Under the pieces are notes generated by a model. It ran no database searches, was not told the DNA's origin, and saw only the letters and a program-made list of their open reading frames with translations. Of a stretch of 64,000 bases of DNA, positions 26,001 to 34,338 are shown piece after piece. Source of the DNA: Methanosarcina siciliae T4/M (lineage in GTDB: Archaea > Halobacteriota > Methanosarcinia > Methanosarcinales > Methanosarcinaceae); assembly GCF_000970085.1 (NCBI RefSeq), contig NZ_CP009506.1:992001-1056000 (forward strand), read 5' to 3'. Each line of letters starts with the position of its first letter. The stretch's first letter is position 1. Both the position numbers and the translations under genes were made by a program.

Positions 26001-26628
26001 ACTCATTTGTCCCGTTTACAATTTCGGAAAGTGTACAATTTCCGAATTGGTCCCCAATTTGGAGGGTCGTAGTGTTTTCGTAGTCAATGAGCCAGATCCC
26101 ATCAATCTGGACAACACTATCGGTTGTACCCTGGGTAATCCGGTTAACGTGGACTTTCAAAACAGTAACATTATTTATCCCCTGTATATCAAGTGTACAA
26201 TTCCATGTATTGTCACCGGAATCAGTTGAGAGGATCTGGTCATCTACATATTGTCCACCTTTGTAGAATTCTAGCCAGACCTTCTCACCGTCTACATCTA
26301 CCTGCTTTACCTGGAGACTGTATCCCTGACCAATGTCAAGGCTTTCACCACCCGTAAGATTATAACTGCTCTCATTATCAATAACGACCCTGGTGAGCTT
26401 GTCAACATGAGCTTCCCAGATCTGGTCGTCTTCTTCAAGCAAAGGAACATACTCTTCCCCAAATAACTCGATTGAAGGATATTGTTCACCAGACCAGTAT
26501 TGATAATTGGTGCCTTTAACATTGCAAGTTGTTGTAGCTGCTGATGCCGTATATGAAAAAAGAATTAAAAATAAAATCAGAGCTGCTGATGTTAAAGATA
26601 GAGAATTCAGCTTTTTGTTAGTTATCAT
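23038..26628 (-). CDS. Secreted S-layer/HAF/PKD/disaggregatase-repeat protein
   Basis: 1196 residues. After a signal peptide (about 1-30) comes one Methanosarcina S-layer duplication-type domain (DUF1608), residues about 35-220, marked by YWSGEQYPSIELFGEEYVP, VDVDGEKVWLEFYKGGQYVDD and VQIDGIWLIDYEN. Then seven HAF-type repeats of about 45 residues (GINNKGQVVGTSQTDTG ... HAFLWQNG), residues about 220-540; seven repeats suggest a beta-propeller. A PKD domain follows (SPASGYAPLTVKFTDQSTGS ... WNWDFGDGTN). The C-terminal 580 residues are three near-identical disaggregatase-related domains of about 180 residues, each beginning DNRLREAS and containing RPEDTVIEIYRPASAWNS. The protein ends without a membrane anchor, so the single S-layer tile may dock it in the lattice. 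An adhesive or polysaccharide-related role is inferred. Confidence 0.88.
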   Translation of the reverse strand: MITNKKLNSLSLTSAALILFLILFSYTASAATTTCNVKGTNYQYWSGEQYPSIELFGEEYVPLLEEDDQIWEAHVDKLTRVVIDNESSYNLTGGESLDIGQGYSLQVKQVDVDGEKVWLEFYKGGQYVDDQILSTDSGDNTWNCTLDIQGINNVTVLKVHVNRITQGTTDSVVQIDGIWLIDYENTTTLQIGDQFGNCTLSEIVNGTNESNLGSLVFEYVITITDLGTLGGNYSNAEGINNKGQVVGTSQTDTGVEHAFLWQNGTMTDIETSGCDGYPRGINDNEQIVGFTFIEDDNAVHACLWENGVVTYLGVLPGGTESWPEGINNKGQVIGYSEGIGFEVHAFLWQNGTMTDIGPSDVEYSDARGINENGQVVGTSQDRYDPSRAFLWQNGVMTDLGTLGGSYSSARGINDKGQVVGVSQTDTGETHAFLWQNSVMTDLGTLPGKSSSIAYGINNKGQVVGTSQTDTGETDAFLWQNGVMTDLGALSGISGSGAYEINENGQILGSNGTAVLWTITAPTSPVANFSTSPASGYAPLTVKFTDQSTGSPTSWNWDFGDGTNATDQNPTHTYSTAGNYTVTFTASNAAGNSTVTGIVSVTPPEDSEEIVSEIEVSDNRLREASPDTVYKSSSFVDVGSIDVVGRYRDVIQFDLSEYNSDSQITNAVLSLYWYYPEGKTRPEDTVIEIYRPASAWNSDYVSWNKRDKNVAWTNAGGDWYDKNGVLQGSAPYATITIKGSSLPDNRYYELDVTDLVKEYVSGKYENTGLLIKARTESNNYIAFYSSDWTDENQKPKITVTEKEISMVTITGATDNRLREASPENVYSDTSFIDVGSISGVGRYRDVMQFDLSEYNSDSQVGNAVLSLYWYYPSGTTRPEDTVIEIYRPASAWNSSYVSWNKKDKNIAWTNAGGDWYDKNGVLQGSTPYATITIKDSSLPDNRYYELDVTDLVKEYVSGKYENTGLLIKARTESNNYIAFYSSDCGNESQVPKLSITKKTPVVTINATVTDATDNRLREASSSTVYQSSSFIDVGSINGVGRYRDVIRFDLSEYTGSVEVNNAVLSLYWYYPSGTTRPEDTVIEIYRPASAWNSSYVSWNKRDKNVAWTNAGGDWYDKNGVLQGSTPYATITIKGNSLPDNRYYELDVTELVKEYINGKYENTGLLIKARTESNNYIAFYSSDCGNESQVPKLQLVYS

Positions 26629-27259
26629 ACACCTACTCCTTCATCTTTCTTTATTCTGACATTTTTAGCATATGTCAGGTTTTTCAAATCCGGTATTGAT
26701 TTTGTGGACAGTTGACAGAAAAAGATCGCTTTTCATGAGAGCGAAGTATTCTCAATATTCACCGAAAAAACATCAATAGTCCTTATATGTAATACTTAAT
26801 ACAGTTTCTTATAACTTTGGATGTAGTTCTAATGTCTAAAATCGAGTACTGAAACTTGTTTTCATAAGCTGATCTCAAAATTCAAAATATTTCTCCGGAT
26901 ATCTTTTGCAGGTAACATAAAAAATGAAAGTTGAAATTAGCAGTATGCTAGACGAGTCATACTTTGAAGTTGTGATGTCATGAGAAACACAAAGTTAAGT
27001 CAGGTTTTGGGATGGGCTCAAAGAAAGGTTCCGGGAACAGGCAAAGAAAAAAGTCAGAAAGCTAAAGGATTTTAAGAAAACAATAAAAGTCGGGCAACAG
27101 AAGGTTTAAAGAGAGAGAAAAGAGTACAGTACTCCAATTCCCGGAACTCTCTGTGACGGGTATATAAAAAATTATAATATAAGCGATTATAGTTGATTGA
27201 AAATATCAGCTAAAACGGATAATTAAGTTGAATTTATTGATTATTCTCAGGAGCCTGGA
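26629..27259. promoter_or_regulatory. Divergent intergenic region, surface protein / aspartate dehydrogenase
   Basis: 631 bases with no gene I would support. It should carry promoters for both divergent genes; near the right end TATAAAAAATTATAATATAAG (about 27163-27183) is a strong TATA-like region for the rightward gene. A 19-codon frame at 26924-26983 (begins MKVEISSMLDE) lacks a ribosome site and is probably chance or a relic. Confidence 0.35.
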
Positions 27260-28075
27260 ATACTGAAAATAGGAATTGTTGGTTGCGGATTCATTGGAGG
27301 ACAGATTTGCAGGGCAATTGATAGAGGGGAAGTTAGTGCAGAGCTGCACGCACTCTGCGACTCTTCGGAGAGCAAGGTCTTTGAACTTTCAGCTTCCCTT
27401 AAGACCTGCAGGCCTTCTTATATGAAGATCGAAGAACTCATACGCAGCGTGGACCTTGTCGTAGAAAGCGCCTCCCAGAACGCCGTCAGGTTCATCGTAC
27501 CTCAAGCCCTCAAGGCCGGCTGTGACGTAATGATCCTGAGCGTGGGTGCCCTCGCCGATGAAGAACTGCGGGAAACTCTTTTCGGGATTGCAAAGGAGAA
27601 TAACTGCAAGCTTTATTTCCCCTCGGGAGCAGTTGTCGGGATCGACGGATTAAATTCGGCATCTGCGGCTGGAATTTCCTCGGTCACCCTGAGCACCAGG
27701 AAACCTCCTTCAGGGCTTATGGGAGCTCCTTATGTTGAGGAACACGGCATAGAACTTGAAAAACTCGAAAAAGAAACCGTACTTTTTGAAGGGCCTGCCT
27801 CGGAAGCTGTAAAAGCTTTCCCTGCAAACGTTAACGTGGCAGCTACGATCAGCCTTGCAGGTATAGGTTTTCGACGGACACGGGTAAAAGTTATAGCTGA
27901 CCCTTCTCTTTCCAGAAATGTGCATGAAATCACCGTGGAAGGAGAATTCGGAAAATTCAGTACAAGAGTGGAAAACCTCCCTTCCCCGGAAAATCCTAAA
28001 ACAAGCTATCTTGCAGCCCTTTCTGCAGTTTCTACCCTTAAAAAGATCCTGAGCCCTGTACAGATAGGGACCTGA
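27260..28075 (+). CDS. nadX: L-aspartate dehydrogenase, ATA start
   Basis: 271 residues. Oxidises aspartate to iminoaspartate, which NadA, encoded next, converts to quinolinate. The dinucleotide-binding loop GIVGCGFIGG is at the extreme N-terminus and lies upstream of every ATG, GTG or TTG in the frame (the first is at 27422, 54 codons later). The frame is open from a TAA at 27224. AGGAG at 27249-27253 is six bases before ATA (27260), giving MLKIGIVGCGFIGGQICRA; a CTG follows directly and is second choice. Other family blocks are SGAVVGIDGLNSASAAGI (about residue 118), STRKPP and FPANVNVAATISLAGIGF. The protein is otherwise intact, so I take it as a working gene with a near-cognate start. Confidence 0.85.
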   Translation: MLKIGIVGCGFIGGQICRAIDRGEVSAELHALCDSSESKVFELSASLKTCRPSYMKIEELIRSVDLVVESASQNAVRFIVPQALKAGCDVMILSVGALADEELRETLFGIAKENNCKLYFPSGAVVGIDGLNSASAAGISSVTLSTRKPPSGLMGAPYVEEHGIELEKLEKETVLFEGPASEAVKAFPANVNVAATISLAGIGFRRTRVKVIADPSLSRNVHEITVEGEFGKFSTRVENLPSPENPKTSYLAALSAVSTLKKILSPVQIGT

Positions 28076-28279
28076 ATTCCTTTAGCTCCCTTGAGTCTTA
28101 GCTCTTGAGTCTTAGCTCTTGAAGCTTGACCCTTGAGGTCTGACTCTAAGTTGATTGGAGGAATTCGGTATCTTAATTTCGTTTTTAGGATTGAAAACAG
28201 GCGGGGTTCAAAAACGTCAGTTCACAAGCATTATATAGTCCGGGGGAGTTAAGCACGTAAACCCTTCGGAGAAGGTGGC

Positions 28280-28339
28280 ATGTGCGCGAAAAAGTGCTTG
28301 TGGAGAGCATTTTCCTTATTGCACCCTCTTTACGTCTGA
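28280..28339 (+). CDS. Possible 19-residue leader peptide before nadA
   Basis: A short frame encoding MCAKKCLWRAFSLLHPLYV. GGAG at 28268-28271 is eight bases before its ATG, and a TATA box (ATTATATAG, about 28230) lies upstream at a suitable distance. The ribosome site lies in a potential hairpin (CCCTTC/GAAGG). It could be a leader peptide or small protein made ahead of nadA. It is too short to judge by composition, so confidence is low. Confidence 0.3.
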   Translation: MCAKKCLWRAFSLLHPLYV

Positions 28340-28393
28340 CATGCCTTTATAATTTCAGATTCATATTTTCCTCTCAAATATTATGGTGGTCCA

Positions 28394-29308
28394 ATGCAGC
28401 AATCATACCTTATAAAAAGGATCCAGGAATTGAAGGTAAAACGAAACGCAGTCATTCTTTCTCACTATTACTCCCGCCCCGAAGTCCAGGACGTTGCGGA
28501 CTTCGTAGGGGATTCCCTTGCCCTGAGCCAGGAAGCTGTCCGCCAGGACGCGGATGTTATCGTGTTTTGCGGCGTCCATTTTATGGGAGAAAGCGCTGCA
28601 ATTCTCTCACCAAAAAAAACGGTCCTGTTGCCGGAAATCGATGCCACATGCCCTATGGCAGATATGGTGGATGTGGAAGGGCTTAAAAGACTGAAAGAAA
28701 AGCACCCTGACGCTCCGGTAGTCTCCTATGTGAACAGTTCGGCTGCAATCAAGGCTGAGTCCTATATATGCTGTACCTCTGCCAATGCCGTGGAAGTGGT
28801 AAACTCCCTTGATGCCGATGAGGTTATCTTTGTGCCTGACAAGAATCTGGCGGCCTACGTTGCATCCCGGACAGATAAAAAAATCATTCCCTGGGAAGGG
28901 CACTGCCCCACTCACCACCAGATCCTAAGAGACGACGTCCTGAAAATGAAGGAAAAGCATCCCCTTGCCAAATTCATTGCTCACCCCGAGTGCCGCCCTG
29001 ATGTCCTTGAACTTGCAGACTGCGTGGCAAGTACGCGAGGGATGATCATGTACGCGAAAAACTCTCCCGTCCGGGAGTTCATCATAGGCACCGAGTGCGG
29101 ACTCATTCACGGGCTCCATAAGGCAGCCCCGGAAAAAACCTATTACTGTATCTCTGAATTTGCCTGTTGCCCCAGCATGAAAATGGTCAATCTTGAAAAA
29201 CTCCTAGATTCCCTTGAAAAAATGCAGCATGTAGTGACCGTTCCCGAAGACGTGAGAGTAAGGGCAAAAGAGGCCCTTGACAGGATGCTTGCGGTAAAAG
29301 TAAAATAA
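28394..29308 (+). CDS. nadA: Quinolinate synthase
   Basis: 304 residues. 4Fe-4S enzyme that condenses iminoaspartate with dihydroxyacetone phosphate to quinolinate. Conserved blocks: LSHYYSRPEVQDVADFVGDSLALSQ, FCGVHFMGESAAILSP, LPEIDATCPMADM, YVNSSAAIKAESYICCTSANAVEVV, WEGHCPTHHQI, FIAHPECRPDVLELAD, IGTECGLIHGL and ISEFACCPSMKM. Three cysteines at the cluster positions are present (about residues 84, 197 and 258 regions). A TATA box at about 28345 gives a short leader. It follows aspartate dehydrogenase after 318 bases, a gap that also holds the possible leader peptide and two copies of CTTGAGTCTTAGCT. Confidence 0.95.
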   Translation: MQQSYLIKRIQELKVKRNAVILSHYYSRPEVQDVADFVGDSLALSQEAVRQDADVIVFCGVHFMGESAAILSPKKTVLLPEIDATCPMADMVDVEGLKRLKEKHPDAPVVSYVNSSAAIKAESYICCTSANAVEVVNSLDADEVIFVPDKNLAAYVASRTDKKIIPWEGHCPTHHQILRDDVLKMKEKHPLAKFIAHPECRPDVLELADCVASTRGMIMYAKNSPVREFIIGTECGLIHGLHKAAPEKTYYCISEFACCPSMKMVNLEKLLDSLEKMQHVVTVPEDVRVRAKEALDRMLAVKVK

Positions 29309-29444
29309 GGCCTGAAAGTTTTCATCTCCCGGTACCGGAATAGACCGACCAGTTAATAAGGGGCAATCAATTTTTCAGAATTATGGGGAAAATATGAAAA
29401 GCAGGTGAGGAACAAACTCTCACCCCCTTTCATGCCAGAAAACC

Positions 29445-31118
29445 TTAGATCTTTTTCTTCAAAACGGCGTATCCCACAATAAATGCAAACAGGGGCAGGG
29501 CAATTACTATGAGTATCTTGGCCACTTCCATCGGAGCTTTGACTACGCCGCTTTTGCCTGTGCTTCCGTTAAGAAGGTACTCACTTTCCAGGGTTTTCAA
29601 AGTTTTCTGTATTTTTCCTTCCTGATATTCCGTTATTGCAAAAGAGGAATAACCGGATGTTTTTGCTTTAAAGTAGGTATAATTCTTGTCTTCACCGACT
29701 TTTTCCGTAGATAGAGGTTTCCAGCTTTTGTTATACCACTGCAGGGTTATTAGGGATTCATTGACGTTATTATCTTTAATCCATTCTTTTTCGACTTTGA
29801 AGCCTACTGATCCATTTTCAAGAGAAGTAGAAAGTCCTTCTCCACTATTTCCTACCCAGATATTCACATGTTTATAGATTTTACCTGAAGGAAGTTTTGG
29901 AACAAGTGTAGATTTGCTTTTAAGTACTTCTACAATGGTAGTTGTCCTTCTGAAAGTCTTTTTTGCGTCATATTCGATATACGTTATGCATGTAACGTTT
30001 TCCGGGAACTCATACTTAATATGATAACCACTTATCACGTTTCTGGTAGTAAGTTCCTTGATTTCGATATTTTTTGCCGGTTCTGCCGAAACACCACTTC
30101 CGATGTTGCTGGAACTCGAACTTGAACTGGAACCGGAACTGGAACTTCCGCTATCATCGTCGTCTTCAGTGCTCGATTCTTCAGAAGTTGTGTTTTCGGT
30201 TGTTGTCCCATCAGTTGAATCGTCTGTTGAATTGTCTGTTGAATCGTCAGTTGAATCATCTGTTGAATCGTCTGTTGAATTGTCTGTTGAATCGTCAGTT
30301 GAATCATCTGTTGAATCGTCTGTTGAATCGTCTGTTGAATTGTCTGTTGAATCGTCTGTTGAATTGTCTGTTGAATCGTCAGTTGAATCATCAGTTGAAT
30401 CATCAGTTGAATCGTCAGTTGAATCATCAGTTGAATCGTCAGTTGAATCATCAGTTGAATCGTCAGTTGAATCATCAGTTGTTCCTGAATCATCAGTTGA
30501 ATCATCTGTTGAATCATCAGTTGTTCCTGAATCATCTGTTGAATCATCTGTTGAATCATCAGTTGTTCCTGAATCGTCAGTTGAATCATCTGTTGAATCA
30601 TCAGTTGTTCCTGAATCATCAGTTGAATCATCTGTTGAATCATCAGTTGTTCCTGAATCATCTGTTGAATCATCTGTTGAATCATCAGTTGTTCCTGAAT
30701 CGTCAGTTGAATCATCTGTTGAATCATCAGTTGTTCCTGAATCATCAGTTGAATCATCTGTTGAATCATCAGTTGTTCCTGAATCATCAGTTGAATCATC
30801 TGTTGAATCATCAGTTGTTCCTGAATCGTCAGTTGAATCATCTGTTGAATCATCTGTTGAATCGTCAGTTGAATCATCAGTTGTTCCTGAATCATCTGTT
30901 GAATCATCAGTTGTTCCTGAATCATCTGTTGAATCATCAGTTGTTCCTGAATCATCGACTCCAGCACCTGAATCTCCAGTACCGGGGTCTCCTGTATCCG
31001 AACTTCCACTGTCTCCAGCTATTTCTTCTACAGCAGATGCCATTCCGGGAGCCATTCCTGGAATTATTAGCATTACTAATAGTACATAAATTAAAGAAGC
31101 AAAAAAACCAGTTTTCAT
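29445..31118 (-). CDS. Surface protein with Asp/Ser/Thr repeat stalk and PGF-pre-PGF domain
   Basis: 557 residues from the ATG at 31118, which follows GGAGG; an in-frame upstream ATG lacks one. Signal peptide (MKTGFFASLIYVLLVMLIIPG), then about 270 residues built from DDST and DDSGTTDDST units (nucleotides about 30205-30955), an acidic, Ser/Thr-rich stalk likely to be extended and glycosylated. After a Ser run comes a domain of about 160 residues matching the PGF-pre-PGF type (RNVISGYHIKYEFPENVTCI ... YSSFAITEY), and a C-terminal membrane helix (ILIVIALPLFAFIVGYAVLKKK). The PGF sorting tail itself is absent. A role as cell-surface stalk is inferred. The 12-base periodicity keeps several other frames open; those are not genes. 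Confidence 0.82.
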   Translation of the reverse strand: MKTGFFASLIYVLLVMLIIPGMAPGMASAVEEIAGDSGSSDTGDPGTGDSGAGVDDSGTTDDSTDDSGTTDDSTDDSGTTDDSTDDSTDDSTDDSTDDSGTTDDSTDDSTDDSGTTDDSTDDSTDDSGTTDDSTDDSTDDSGTTDDSTDDSTDDSGTTDDSTDDSTDDSGTTDDSTDDSTDDSGTTDDSTDDSTDDSGTTDDSTDDSTDDSGTTDDSTDDSTDDSTDDSTDDSTDDSTDDSTDDSTDDSTDNSTDDSTDNSTDDSTDDSTDDSTDDSTDNSTDDSTDDSTDDSTDNSTDDSTDGTTTENTTSEESSTEDDDDSGSSSSGSSSSSSSSNIGSGVSAEPAKNIEIKELTTRNVISGYHIKYEFPENVTCITYIEYDAKKTFRRTTTIVEVLKSKSTLVPKLPSGKIYKHVNIWVGNSGEGLSTSLENGSVGFKVEKEWIKDNNVNESLITLQWYNKSWKPLSTEKVGEDKNYTYFKAKTSGYSSFAITEYQEGKIQKTLKTLESEYLLNGSTGKSGVVKAPMEVAKILIVIALPLFAFIVGYAVLKKKI

Positions 31119-31708
31119 TTTTTTTAGGCCTCCGGCTACACAGACGTAAACAAAGGTCTCTGGTACCCAGTAAGTCAAAAGGTCTCTAGTACCCAGTAAG
31201 TCATTGACAATTTATTATATTATTCATATAAACAAAATTTAGAGTCTTGTTTCGAGCGGATTTCCCAATATCCCAATGTCATAAACAAGATCTCTGCCTA
31301 ATTAATATGGCTCTAGACGATGCTTAGTAACAAAAGTTGACTATTCATCTGGTTATTCATATATCCAGGCAAGAGTCATTAAATTTTGGAGAATTAACTA
31401 CAGAGGTCTTTTTATACTATAGTCCTCCTCCGGGGGCTGGAATCACTTTCTCCTTAATAAGCCTGGTGGATTTTTTTCTCAGCTTTAAATTGTTTTAATC
31501 CGGTAGTGGAATTATACACTTCTACGACATAATAGGCTGATAAAGGGTTCAAAGCTTAGGTTTCACTGTACAGGAGGAGTTTTTTCGTTTAAACATTCAA
31601 ATCTTATTTTGATTGGTAACATTTTGATCCAATTCTTTAGAGTCAATTCTCCAGATTCAGTTCCGCAGATCCGATACTTTTAATACTTTATAATGCTGCT
31701 TTCTTCTA
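31119..31708. other. Gene-free region between surface protein and prenyltransferase
   Basis: 590 bases between divergent genes. A short duplication (AGGTCTCTAGTACCCAGTAAGTCA-like words, about 31154-31203) lies just behind the surface-protein start. TTTTTATACTATAG (about 31410) looks like a TATA box. ATACTTTATAATGC (about 31683-31696) sits so close to the prenyltransferase ATG that its message may be leaderless. Confidence 0.4.
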
Positions 31709-32575
31709 ATGTCTGCCGGAATACGCACATACCTGGAACTTATGAGGTACGGAAACTGCCTGATGGCAGGTTTTGCAGCTGTAATAGGAACTTTGATAGC
31801 CTTTAATATCCTGACCGGGCCTTTAAGTTCAAATTTTGCGGGACCTTTTCCTTTTCTTGATTCAGGTTTTGTGTTTCTGGTAGTATTCCTGGTTTCAGGT
31901 GCAGGAAATGCTATCAATGACTATTTTGACATAAAGATAGATTCTATCAACCGTCCGGAAAGACCCATTCCCTCCGGAAGGGTGCAGGCAAAAGAAGCCC
32001 TTTACTTTTCTTACCTTCTGTTTACCCTTGGAACTTTGCTGGCTTTCTCAATAAATTCGATCTGCGGGGTAATAGCTCTTTTTAATTCCCTGCTCCTGAT
32101 CCTGTATGCAAAAACCCTTAAAGGTACGCCCCTTCTGGGAAACCTGAGCATAGGTTATCTTACCGGTTCTGTTTTTCTCTTCGGAGCTTCGGTTTTCGGA
32201 TTTGAAGGGCTTAAGGCTCTTTCCGTACTTTTCCTGCTTGCAGCTCTTGCCATTACAGCTCGGGAAATCGTTAAGGATATCGAGGACATGGAAGGGGACA
32301 GGCTGGAAGGTGCAGATACCCTCCCTCTCAGGACCGGGGCAAAAAAAGCAGGCTATCTTGCAGTGTTTATAGGGTTCCTCTCAGTACTTCTAAGTCCTCT
32401 CCCGTACTTTATGTCCATCCTTGGCCTGCGCTATCTTTACCTGGTCTTGCTGGCAGACCTGGGCTTTCTTGCAGCCATTGTCCAGCTTCTTGTGAATAAT
32501 AACCCGACAAAGTCCTCCAAGATGTTCAAAATAGCCATGTTTTTTGCGCTTATCGCTTTCATTGCCGGGGTATGA
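31709..32575 (+). CDS. UbiA-family digeranylgeranylglyceryl phosphate synthase
   Basis: 288 residues, about eight membrane helices. Adds the second geranylgeranyl chain in archaeal ether-lipid synthesis. The first Asp-rich motif is NDYFDIKIDSINRPERPIPSG (residues about 70-90), and the second is REIVKDIEDMEGDRLEGADTLPLRTG (about 187-212); both bind the Mg-diphosphate of the prenyl donor. LMRYGNCLMAGFAAVIGTLIA at the N-terminus is typical of the archaeal group. The ATG has no ribosome site, and a TATA box lies roughly 22-28 bases before it, which suggests a leaderless transcript. Confidence 0.9.
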   Translation: MSAGIRTYLELMRYGNCLMAGFAAVIGTLIAFNILTGPLSSNFAGPFPFLDSGFVFLVVFLVSGAGNAINDYFDIKIDSINRPERPIPSGRVQAKEALYFSYLLFTLGTLLAFSINSICGVIALFNSLLLILYAKTLKGTPLLGNLSIGYLTGSVFLFGASVFGFEGLKALSVLFLLAALAITAREIVKDIEDMEGDRLEGADTLPLRTGAKKAGYLAVFIGFLSVLLSPLPYFMSILGLRYLYLVLLADLGFLAAIVQLLVNNNPTKSSKMFKIAMFFALIAFIAGV

Positions 32576-32737
32576 ACTACATAAATTCCCAGACCCTGCT
32601 CTTACTCTCTTCTCCTTTTTTAGCAGAGCCTGCGGATTCGATAAATAGGTTAAGGGCAGGATCATGTTACGAATCAGTTTCTGAAACCGGTTAACTGATA
32701 GGTTCGCGATATGTTTGCCGATATGTTTGGCGATAGG

Positions 32738-33970
32738 TTAGCAGATAGGTCTCTTTCCTGCCACAAGTTCCATGGAGAAGGAATGGATATTTTCAAGTTC
32801 TTTTTCTATAACTTCTGCAGCTTCTTTCTCTACATCGCCTGCGGCGCCTTTTTTCATAACCAGCTGGGCAGTTGCAATCTGGGGCTGGTCGATTGGGGTT
32901 CCGATTTCACTCAGGAGCCAGACATATACTTCGGATACATCGGGGACCTGGTTGTAAATCTCGGCTGCGATCCTGTGGGAAAGGATGTTGTAGATCTTTC
33001 CGATATGGCTTACGGGGTTTTTTCCTGCTGCAGCTTCACTGCTGACCGGGCGGTTTAAAGGGATTATCCCGTTTACGCGGTTTCCGCGCCCTACCTCTCC
33101 ACAGTCTGCATCTTCTGCGGATGTTCCGGTGACCGTTGTATAAATTCCTTCCATTCCCCTGCCGGGAATGTCCAGGGTGTTAAGGGAAGCCGTCGGTTTT
33201 ACACACATACAGGCTTCAAATTCGACTCTTTCCTTTTCTGCAAATCCGGCAGCAAACTCTTCTATCCGGTCATGCAGTTCTATTTTCCTCTTGAAGTAGT
33301 CTTCTTCGGATTCGACAAACCTATCCACAAGAGGGGCAGCAACTGTAAGGTGAACGTCCTCTTTGTGCCTGAGCCCCATGACCTTTATGTCTTCCCCTGA
33401 CTCCGGAAATTCTTTCTTGAACTTCTTTGAGTTAAGGTAGCGTTCGGTTTCGAGTACCAACCTTTCGGTAGGGCTCAGAGGTGCATATCCTACTGCTGCG
33501 GACGTATCGTTTGCCCCTAGAACCTTTCCTCCCCTGCTGAAAATATCCGTAAGTTCTGCAGAACCCCTTTTGAGTTCTACCTGGTAGATGACGCTTTCAG
33601 GTTCCACAAAACGGAGGTTTTCTGAAAGCCAGTCTTTTGCAGTCTCGACTGCAAGCCCCGGAACATCGAGCTCAACTCCTTCGTATTCGAAGGTCGCCCT
33701 GTCCCCTATGATCAGTCTCATGGGGCTTACTACCTTTCCCCCTCTGAATTTTCCTCTTACCTGGCCTGCAACAAGCATGCCCTTGTCTATGTTGTGGTGG
33801 AGGATGGTTCCGAAGGTCTCAAGGTATTTCTGGCTGAGATTTACGGAAATCTGTTCCATTATTGCATCACAGATATAGTCCGGATGCCCGAGCCCTTTTC
33901 TTTCAACAACCTCTACCTTCTGGCGGTATACTTCCGAAGCTTTCAACTCTTCTATAACAATATTTCTCAA
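32738..33970 (-). CDS. mat: Archaeal S-adenosylmethionine synthetase
   Basis: 410 residues, archaeal-type methionine adenosyltransferase (distinct family from bacterial MetK), making S-adenosylmethionine from ATP and methionine in the cytoplasm. Recognised by VERKGLGHPDYICDAIME at the N-terminus, HHNIDKGMLVAGQVRGKFRGGKV, GANDTSAAVGYAPLSPTERLVLE, MGLRHKEDVHLTVAAPLVDRF, VTGTSAEDADCGEVGRGNRVNGIIPLNRP and GKNPVSHIGKIYN. The start is a TTG with GGGGGA about six bases upstream. It converges on the prenyltransferase gene; the upstream gap 33971-34338 carries a 22-bp duplication and otherwise degenerate DNA. Confidence 0.95.
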   Translation of the reverse strand: MRNIVIEELKASEVYRQKVEVVERKGLGHPDYICDAIMEQISVNLSQKYLETFGTILHHNIDKGMLVAGQVRGKFRGGKVVSPMRLIIGDRATFEYEGVELDVPGLAVETAKDWLSENLRFVEPESVIYQVELKRGSAELTDIFSRGGKVLGANDTSAAVGYAPLSPTERLVLETERYLNSKKFKKEFPESGEDIKVMGLRHKEDVHLTVAAPLVDRFVESEEDYFKRKIELHDRIEEFAAGFAEKERVEFEACMCVKPTASLNTLDIPGRGMEGIYTTVTGTSAEDADCGEVGRGNRVNGIIPLNRPVSSEAAAGKNPVSHIGKIYNILSHRIAAEIYNQVPDVSEVYVWLLSEIGTPIDQPQIATAQLVMKKGAAGDVEKEAAEVIEKELENIHSFSMELVAGKRPIC

Positions 33971-34034
33971 ACTCTTTCCCCCGGATCGCCCTTCAGGGCG
34001 TGACAGATACTGTATTGATCTTATTTATGTATTT

Positions 34035-34078
34035 GAAGACAGCTTATGTTGTCAATGAAGACAGCTTATGTTGTCAAA
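34035..34078. repeat. 22-bp tandem duplication
   Basis: GAAGACAGCTTATGTTGTCAA with one spacer base occurs twice in tandem. Further GTGAAGA/CAGTGAAG words continue to about 34180, and GGTCAGTTTAAAAG / GGTCAGTTAAAAG follow at about 34199, suggesting repeated slippage in this gap. Confidence 0.75.
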
Positions 34079-34338
34079 AATTTTTCTCAGTGAAGTTTGG
34101 ATTTTCAGAGAGACTGGATGTTTCTTCAGTGAAGATAAGGTCTTCAGTAAATATGGGATATTCGGTGAAGACGTTGGCGAACACAGACAATAAAGGCAGG
34201 TCAGTTTAAAAGCCAGGTCAGTTAAAAGGCAGGCCGGTTAAGAAAGCTCCTTGAATAAAACTAAAAACGCAGAGCGGTTCGGACCTGAATCTGTCTGTGT
34301 TAAGTCCGATGCGCCTGTTACGGAGTCCTTCAGGCCTG

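Noticed and set aside
28282..28686. 134-codon frame overlapping the nadA start
   Set aside because: Its second half is the out-of-frame shadow of nadA; only the short 28280-28339 frame has a ribosome site.
30058..31189. Long open frames on the plus strand and in another minus frame across the Asp/Ser/Thr repeat
   Set aside because: They arise because the 12-base repeat lacks stops in several frames. Only the frame with signal peptide, folded domain and membrane anchor is coherent.
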